DNA of 64,000 nt. Origin: SHXO01 sp964523885. GTDB taxonomy: Bacteria > Pseudomonadota > Gammaproteobacteria > Burkholderiales > SHXO01. This document shows, one piece after another, positions 54,826 through 64,000 of this stretch (positions within the stretch are counted from its first letter, which is position 1; the number at the start of each line of letters is the position of its first letter). The notes below the pieces were generated by a model. It saw only the letters and a program-made list of their open reading frames with translations, did not search any database and was not told where the DNA came from. A program made the translations under genes and the position numbers. The stretch covers positions 24,516 through 88,515 of the forward strand of contig CAZFYX010000116.1 of the NCBI GenBank assembly GCA_964523885.1. Reading direction: 5' to 3'.

Positions 54826-55923
54826 TCAGCGCTTCCTGCCGTCGTACGTGACACGGTAGACCACCCCGGCGTGATCGTCGGACACCAGCAGCGCGCCATC
54901 GGGCATCACCAGCAGGTCCACCGGCCGGCCCCAGACCTTCTCGTTCTCCATCCAGCCCTCGATGAACGGCTCGTAGCGTTCGACCTGGTTGTCCTTCAGC
55001 GTGGCCATCATCACCCGGTACCCGTTCTTGCTCGACCGGTTCCAGGAGCCGTGCTGGGCGATGAAGATGCGGTTCCGGTACTCGGGCGGGAACATCCCGC
55101 CGGTGTAGAAGCGCAGCCCATCCGGGGCGACGTGGCCGCCCTGCTTGAGCGCCGGCGGCGTGAACCCGGCGCAGGGCCGGCTCCCGAACTGCGGGTCGGG
55201 CGTGTCGCCCTGGTGGCAATACGGGAAGCCGAAGTTCAGGCCGGCCCGGGGTGCGTGGTTGAGCTCGTCCGAGGGCATGTCGTCGCCCATCATGTCGCGG
55301 CCGTGCTCGTTGAACCACAACTCCTTCGTGCGCGGATCCCAGTCGAAGCCGACACTGTTGCGGATGCCGCGCGCGAACACCTCGTAGCCGGTGCCGTCGG
55401 GGTTGATGCGCGAGATGAGCGCGTAGCGGTCGGGGTCGGGCTCGCAGACGTTGCAGGGCGCGCCCACCGGGACGTACAGCTTGCCGTCCGGTCCGAACGC
55501 GATGAACTTCCAGCCGTGGTGTCCGTCCTTCGGATACCGATCGGTCACGACGCGGGGCTGCGGTGACTCGCGCAGGGTGCGGGCGATGTCGTCGTAACGC
55601 AGGATGCGGCCGACCTCGGCGACGTACAGGGCGCCATCCCGGCAGGCGACCCCGTTGGGCGCATTGAGCCCCCTGGCGATCACCACGGTCTCGGGTGTCC
55701 CATCTGCGCGCGGGACCAGCGCGGTCACGGTTCCGCGTCGCATGCTGCCCACGAAGACGACGCCGTCGGGACACAGCGCCAGGGAGCGCGCCTCGGGCAC
55801 CTCGGCATAGACGTCGATCGTGAAGCCCGGCAGCAGCTTCAGCCGCTCGAGCGACAGCGGCTGGGCCGGGACGCTGGCGGAGGGCAGCGCGGCCAGGATC
55901 GCGAACAGCAGGGAACGCAACAT
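54826..55923 (-). CDS. Secreted PQQ-dependent-type aldose sugar dehydrogenase (sorbosone dehydrogenase family)
   Basis: 365 residues with a signal peptide of about 20 residues (LLFAILAALPSASVPAQ). A beta-propeller of the soluble glucose/sorbosone dehydrogenase family: LKLLPGFTIDVYAEVPEAR, DGHHGWKFIAFGPDGKLYVPVGAPCN, and FNEHGRDMMGDDMPSDELNHAPRAGLNFGFPYCHQG. The His in DGHHG is the likely catalytic base. It would act in the periplasm. Cofactor use is inferred; no pqq genes are here. Confidence 0.85.
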   Translation of the reverse strand: MLRSLLFAILAALPSASVPAQPLSLERLKLLPGFTIDVYAEVPEARSLALCPDGVVFVGSMRRGTVTALVPRADGTPETVVIARGLNAPNGVACRDGALYVAEVGRILRYDDIARTLRESPQPRVVTDRYPKDGHHGWKFIAFGPDGKLYVPVGAPCNVCEPDPDRYALISRINPDGTGYEVFARGIRNSVGFDWDPRTKELWFNEHGRDMMGDDMPSDELNHAPRAGLNFGFPYCHQGDTPDPQFGSRPCAGFTPPALKQGGHVAPDGLRFYTGGMFPPEYRNRIFIAQHGSWNRSSKNGYRVMMATLKDNQVERYEPFIEGWMENEKVWGRPVDLLVMPDGALLVSDDHAGVVYRVTYDGRKR

Positions 55924-55975
55924 CGCCGACTTCTCCTTGTTCGGGCAGCCCGATCCCTGCGCCAGGGCTGCGAGC

Positions 55976-56263
55976 TCACTTCTCGTACTGCTCGGACCGC
56001 GACCGCGGCTGCCGGCTGCCGACGTTCTTCATGACGATCGCCATCACGATCAGGGCATAGGCGAGCAGACGCAGCAGGTAGAGATAGATCCGCTCGTCGT
56101 AGTCCTGCAACGCGGTCAGCGCGATCCGCGTCAGCGCCTGCAGCCAGAAGGATAGCGCGAACAGCAGGAACAGCCGGTCGTGGGTCTGGCGCCAGAACCG
56201 CCAGAAGAACGTCCCCGCCACGAGGAAGCAGATGGTGAGCGCGCCCTGCAGGTACAGGATCAT
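55976..56263 (-). CDS. Small membrane protein, DUF5985-like
   Basis: 95 residues, three hydrophobic segments (about 4-22, 30-50 and 61-80), a DYDERIYLYLLRLLAYALI segment and a charged C-terminus. It looks like a paralogue of the next gene upstream in topology. Such pairs are known next to sensor kinases; function unknown. Confidence 0.65.
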   Translation of the reverse strand: MILYLQGALTICFLVAGTFFWRFWRQTHDRLFLLFALSFWLQALTRIALTALQDYDERIYLYLLRLLAYALIVMAIVMKNVGSRQPRSRSEQYEK

Positions 56264-56287
56264 CCCGGTCCCTCCGCCCGCATGTCG

Positions 56288-56560
56288 TCAGGTCTCGCCG
56301 TCCAGGGCGAGCGCCAGCACCAGGCACAACAGCCCGGCCAGCGCGATCGAAGCGCGCGGCACCGACAGGTCGATGTCCGGCACGATGATGTTGTCCACGT
56401 AGAGCAATGCGTTCTCCGCTGCCAGCGCGACGAAGCACACGCCGCTCCACAGCAGCAGCCGGATGCGGGTGCGCAGGAAGCCGCGCAGCAGCAGGAAGGT
56501 GCAGGCAACGGCGGTGACCGCGCACAGCAGGTAGGTGACCTCTGCGAACAGGCTGGTCAT
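56288..56560 (-). CDS. Small membrane protein, DUF5985-like (second copy)
   Basis: 90 residues with three hydrophobic segments; the middle has ENALLYVDNIIVPDIDLS. Its start overlaps the stop of the winged-helix gene by four bases, and the other DUF5985-like gene follows 24 bases later, so the three form an operon. Confidence 0.65.
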   Translation of the reverse strand: MTSLFAEVTYLLCAVTAVACTFLLLRGFLRTRIRLLLWSGVCFVALAAENALLYVDNIIVPDIDLSVPRASIALAGLLCLVLALALDGET

Positions 56561-56934
56561 TCGTCTGGATCGCGTCTGAACTTGAACGCGCGCGCGAAGC
56601 TGTGCACGCTGTCGGAGGGGCGCGAGTAGATGTACTCGATCACGCGCACTCGCAACTGCGCGTAGTCGACTGCGAGGTCGGCCACCTGCTGCTGCACCGA
56701 TGCGTCCGCCGGCGCATACCGGAACCAGCGCCAGCCTTCTCCGTCGAGCTCGGAGCGCACCAGCCCCAGCGCCTCGAGGTGGGTCAGCTGCTCCATGGCT
56801 GCGCCCTCGGTCAGGTACAGGGCCCGGCTCAGCTCGTCGTGGCGCCAGGCCTTGTCGTGCTCGCGCTCGAGCAGCAGGAGGGTTTCCAGGTCAGTGACCG
56901 AGCGGATGCAGCGCCGGATCAGCGCCTTCGCCAT
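56557..56934 (-). CDS. Winged-helix-like protein of unknown function
   Basis: 125 residues. The middle (LETLLLLEREHDKAWRHDELSRALYLTEGAAMEQLTHLEALGLVR) has the helix-turn-helix-wing pattern of small winged-helix regulators. The C-terminal part is helical with FARAFKFRRDP. Probably a DNA- or protein-binding regulator for the adjacent membrane genes or kinases; not assignable to a named family. Confidence 0.65.
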   Translation of the reverse strand: MAKALIRRCIRSVTDLETLLLLEREHDKAWRHDELSRALYLTEGAAMEQLTHLEALGLVRSELDGEGWRWFRYAPADASVQQQVADLAVDYAQLRVRVIEYIYSRPSDSVHSFARAFKFRRDPDE

Positions 56935-56982
56935 GGGCGACAGCTCGTTGATGATCGTCTCCCCCGGAGTGCGATGGCGCGC

Positions 56983-59124
56983 TCAGTGCAGCGGCACGCC
57001 CTGGCGGCTGCCGGGCAACAGCGTGGCGATCAGGTCCAGCAGCGTGCCGAAATGCAGCGGCTTGGTGACGTGCGCGTGGAAGCCTGCGCGCAGCGCCTCC
57101 TCGCGGTCCTCGGTGCTCGCCATGGCGGTGATCGCCACCGCGGGCAGTGCCGCGATCGCCACGGGCAGGCCGCGCACCCGCCGGATGAGGCTGTACCCGT
57201 CCTCGCCCGGCATCGAGATGTCGGACAGCAGCAGCTCCGGGCACCACTCCTGCACCAGGCGCAGCGCCTCGGCGGCGCTGCCGGCGGTGCGCACCTCCGC
57301 GCCGTGCGCCTGCATCACGATGGAGAGCATCTCGCGTGTGTTGAGGTCGTCGTCCACGACCAGCACCCGCAGGTGGTCCAGCGGCTCGACCACACGCTCG
57401 CGGTCGGGCGAGCGGCTGGCCTCGCGATCGGCGTCGCCGCCCGGGACCGCGACTGCCAGCGGAAGCTCGACCTCGAAGCGCGCGCCATGACCCGGACCGT
57501 CGCTGTGGGCGGTGATCGTGCCGCCGTGCAGGGCGACCAGGGTGCGCGCGATCGCGAGTCCCAGCCCCAGCCCGCCCTGGCGCCGGGTGGTGGTCGAGTC
57601 ACCCTGCCGGAACGCCTCGAACAGGTGGGGCAGGAAGGCCGGCTCGATGCCCTCTCCGGTGTCGGTGACGCTGATGCAGGCGCTCGCCCCTGCCTGCCCG
57701 AGGCCCACCTCGATGCGGCCGCCGGGTGGCGTGAACTTCACCGCGTTCGCCAGCATGTTCCACAGCACCTGCTCCAGCCGCTGGCGGTCGCCGTCGATGG
57801 GCAGCGGCGCATCCGCGAGCGCGCACTCCAACGTAACGCCCTTGCTCCGGGCTGCCGGCTGGACGGTCTCCACGGCCGCCTGGACCACCGCCTGCAGGTC
57901 GATGCGTGCGGGCGCCAGCGCGATCTTGCCGTTGATGATGCGCGACATGTCCAGCAGGTCCTCGATCAGCTGCTTCTGCGCCGTGGCGCTGCGCTGGATC
58001 GCCTCCACCGCCCGCTGGCGTTGCGGCGCGCTGGCCGCATCGGTGCCGAGGATCTGGGTCCAGCCCACGATCGCGTTGAGCGGCGTGCGCAGCTCGTGCG
58101 AGATCACCGCCAGGAACTCGTCGCGGGCGCGGCTGGCCTCCTCGGCGGAGCGGCGGGCGGCCTGCTCGCGCATGAGCGCGCGGCTGCGCTCCAGATCGGC
58201 GCGGTGCCGGTCGGTCACATCCTGCGCGGTGACCACGACGCCCACCACCTTGCCGCGGCGGTCGTGCACCGGCGCTGCGGCGTACTCGACATAGCGCTGC
58301 AGGCCGGCCTCGCGGCGGATGGCGAGCGGCTCGCTGCTGCGCACCGTGCGATCCTCCTGCATGGCTTCGTGCACCGCGGCCTCGAGCGGGTGCGCCTGCC
58401 CGTCCCCGGCTTCCACCAGCAGGACGACGCCGAGCGCCTCGTTCTGCGCGGATGCGGAAGTCCATCCCGTCAGCGCCTCGGCGGTGCGGTTGAGCGTGCT
58501 CACCCGGCCCATCGCGTCCAGCGTGATCACCGCGTCGGCGATGCCGCTCAGTGCGACCCGCTGGCGCTCTTCGCGCTCGAAGGCCGCGTCCCGCTCGGCC
58601 TGGCGGCGCTGGCTGATCTCCTGCTGCAGCCGGGCGTTGATCGCGCGCAGCTGCACCGCCTGCCACTCGACCTGCCGGGACTTGCGGAACAGCTCGACGA
58701 AAGTGCGCACCTTGTAGCGCAGGATCTCCGGCGCAACCGGCTTCACCAGGTAGTCCACCGCCCCGCTGGCATAGCCGCGCAGCACCTGGGTCGCGTCCGG
58801 CTGGTGCGCCGTGATGAACAGCATCGGGATGTCGCGGGTGCGCTCGCGCCGGCGGATCAGCGCCGCGGTCTCCAGGCCGTCCAGGGTGGGCATGTTGATG
58901 TCCAGCAGGATCGCCGCGAAGGTGCCGGTCAACAAGTGGCGCATGGCCTCCGCGCCGGACTGCGCCAGCACCAGCTCGAACCCCGGGTCGGTCAGGATGG
59001 CCTCGAAGGCGGCCAGGTTGGCGGCGTTGTCGTCCACCACCAGCACGCGCGGTGCATCGGATTCGTTGAGCGTGCGCAAGGTGGGGTCGCGGCTGCCGGT
59101 CGGGGTTGCGGACGGGAGGGCCAT
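56983..59124 (-). CDS. Hybrid histidine kinase REC-PAS-HisKA-HATPase-REC
   Basis: 713 residues, no membrane segment. First receiver (25-145) with D75 in LLDINMPTLDG; coiled linker; PAS (about 188-305); HisKA with H343 in ISHELRTPLN; HATPase with NMLANAVKFTPPGG, DTGEGI and GGLGLGLAIART; C-terminal receiver (584-705) with D635 in LLSDISMPGEDG and TKPL. A soluble kinase that is itself the target of phosphorylation. It lies 12 bases after the CheR-like gene on the same strand, and next to the large HAMP kinase, so they probably form one pathway. Confidence 0.92.
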   Translation of the reverse strand: MALPSATPTGSRDPTLRTLNESDAPRVLVVDDNAANLAAFEAILTDPGFELVLAQSGAEAMRHLLTGTFAAILLDINMPTLDGLETAALIRRRERTRDIPMLFITAHQPDATQVLRGYASGAVDYLVKPVAPEILRYKVRTFVELFRKSRQVEWQAVQLRAINARLQQEISQRRQAERDAAFEREERQRVALSGIADAVITLDAMGRVSTLNRTAEALTGWTSASAQNEALGVVLLVEAGDGQAHPLEAAVHEAMQEDRTVRSSEPLAIRREAGLQRYVEYAAAPVHDRRGKVVGVVVTAQDVTDRHRADLERSRALMREQAARRSAEEASRARDEFLAVISHELRTPLNAIVGWTQILGTDAASAPQRQRAVEAIQRSATAQKQLIEDLLDMSRIINGKIALAPARIDLQAVVQAAVETVQPAARSKGVTLECALADAPLPIDGDRQRLEQVLWNMLANAVKFTPPGGRIEVGLGQAGASACISVTDTGEGIEPAFLPHLFEAFRQGDSTTTRRQGGLGLGLAIARTLVALHGGTITAHSDGPGHGARFEVELPLAVAVPGGDADREASRSPDRERVVEPLDHLRVLVVDDDLNTREMLSIVMQAHGAEVRTAGSAAEALRLVQEWCPELLLSDISMPGEDGYSLIRRVRGLPVAIAALPAVAITAMASTEDREEALRAGFHAHVTKPLHFGTLLDLIATLLPGSRQGVPLH

Positions 59125-59136
59125 GGGCAGGCTGCG

Positions 59137-60015
59137 CTAGCGGATGCGCTGGTGCAGGCCGGCCGCGCTGGGCCAGGCACGGAACCAGTTCGCATACGGC
59201 GGGAGATCCGGCCTCTCGCTCTCGTCGAGCGCGAGCAGGCCGAACCGGGACAGGCTCTCCGCCACCAGGCGATAGAACTGCCGCCGCTGCGCTGCACTCA
59301 TGCGCGGCAACAGGCCGCGGCACAGGATCAGGTCGAACTCGTTGAAGGTCTCGCCAGCGTGCAGGTCGTACTCCACCCATACGACATTGCGGCGCAGGTG
59401 GTCCCGGACCTGCAGCGCCGGGCCGTGCGCCTCGTAGTAGTCGACCAGTCGGCGTGTGCCGCCAGCGGCGCGATACCCCGCCTCGCCCGTCTCGATCGCG
59501 CATGCGGAAGAGACGCCCGCCTGCAGCAGCGCCATGCGGGCGTGCTCGCTCTGCGTGGCGTAGATGCGCACGCGATCGTACAGCCCGGCCTCCTCGAGCA
59601 GGATGGCGAGTGCGTAGACGTCCGCGCCGGTGATGCCATCCGCGGCCCAGATCGCGCTGTACGGATAGGTGCGCAGCCAGGGGATGACATGCGCGCGGAA
59701 GGCGCCGAAGAACGCCGGCTCGGAGAAGGGGGCGAGCTCCTGCAGCAGCGCGGCGAGGCTGGCGACACCGCCGTGCAGCACCTCCTCGAGCAGAGCGGTC
59801 ACGCTGCGCAGTCGGCGCTCGCGCATGACGCGCCGGATCGAAGCCATCATCGTCTCCCGCCGCACCGCGCCCAGGTCCAGCCCGTGCAGCCGGACCATCG
59901 CCTCGAGCAGCAGGTCGATCTCGACCTGCTCGACGGAGGCAGACGGGCGCCACCCTCTCGAAGCGTCGGCCGCGTCCGGCGGGTCCGCGGCTGCGTGGAG
60001 GCTCAAGACGCTCAT
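59137..60015 (-). CDS. CheR-like protein with an altered SAM-binding motif
   Basis: 292 residues. An N-terminal helical CheR domain (LLLEAMVRLHGLDLGAVRRETMMASIRRVM) is followed by a methyltransferase-like domain. Compared with CheR, the TxFFR box reads SEPAFFGAFR, and the SAM loop SAGCxxGEEPYSLA reads AADGITGADVYALA, with the Cys and the acidic pair lost. FDLILCRGLLPRMS resembles the CheR FDxIxCRNVLIYF. It may be inactive or act as a scaffold. Between two hybrid kinases, 10 bases after the one upstream. Confidence 0.75.
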   Translation of the reverse strand: MSVLSLHAAADPPDAADASRGWRPSASVEQVEIDLLLEAMVRLHGLDLGAVRRETMMASIRRVMRERRLRSVTALLEEVLHGGVASLAALLQELAPFSEPAFFGAFRAHVIPWLRTYPYSAIWAADGITGADVYALAILLEEAGLYDRVRIYATQSEHARMALLQAGVSSACAIETGEAGYRAAGGTRRLVDYYEAHGPALQVRDHLRRNVVWVEYDLHAGETFNEFDLILCRGLLPRMSAAQRRQFYRLVAESLSRFGLLALDESERPDLPPYANWFRAWPSAAGLHQRIR

Positions 60016-60025
60016 CGCCCCGCGC

Positions 60026-64000
<3,975 letters not shown>

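Overview
The window is GC-rich chromosomal DNA from a betaproteobacterium, most likely of Burkholderiales/Nitrosomonadales type. This is inferred from gene order: hrcA-hemH-grpE-dnaK-dnaJ, fur opposite bamE, carA-carB-greA-DUF4149 with yhbY-rlmE-ftsH-folP-glmM-pstSCAB, then tpiA-secG-tRNA-Leu-nuoA to nuoN. I see no prophage, integrase, transposase or CRISPR array.

Layout. 1-6.4 kb: end of cysS, then on the minus strand the heat-shock cluster hrcA, hemH, grpE, dnaK, dnaJ with two sigma-32-like promoters. 6.6-11.4 kb: nadK, recN, fur (minus), bamE, dapB. 11.4-16.7 kb: carA, carB, greA. 16.8-22.6 kb: DUF4149 membrane protein, yhbY (minus), rlmE, ftsH, folP, glmM. 22.8-26.7 kb: the high-affinity phosphate transporter pstSCAB behind a possible Pho box; no phoU follows. 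26.9-28.3 kb: tpiA, secG, tRNA-Leu(GAG). 28.4-43.8 kb: a complete 14-gene complex I operon. 43.9-46.9 kb: a Nudix hydrolase and the ferrous-iron operon feoA-feoB-small Cys-rich protein with a Fur box at its promoter; Fur itself is encoded at 9.5 kb. 46.9-52.4 kb: a putative DSF (cis-2-unsaturated fatty acid) signalling module made of an RpfF-like crotonase, a MerR-HTH/PAS/GGDEF/EAL protein and a divergent acyltransferase/acyl-ACP synthetase. 52.5-55.9 kb: VOC protein, a tightly coupled YCII/BNR-repeat/MoaD-like gene set and a secreted sugar dehydrogenase. 56-64 kb: two small DUF5985-like membrane proteins, a winged-helix protein, a REC-PAS-kinase-REC hybrid kinase, a degenerate CheR-like protein and a large HAMP-array hybrid kinase that runs off the right edge.

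The most unusual feature is a set of at least 15 long inverted-repeat elements (here labelled PIR-A, B, C and D) in gaps between ordinary housekeeping genes from 0 to 45 kb. They sit inside operons, including four sites within nuo plus one between nuoC and nuoD. Each is built from short iterated words that form a left arm and an inverted right arm; the A and C families also have a central GC hairpin. They are flush with gene ends, supply several stop codons and ribosome-binding sites, and appear to encode part of the FolP N-terminus. None occurs in the last 17 kb, where genes are of accessory or signalling type. A second oddity is a copy of the first 34 bases of nuoD placed exactly 150 bases upstream of the real start, which opens a 48-codon reading frame ending just before nuoD. 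The rpfF/MerR-GGDEF-EAL pair with a 21-bp palindrome in the divergent promoter region is the best candidate for an undescribed signalling system.
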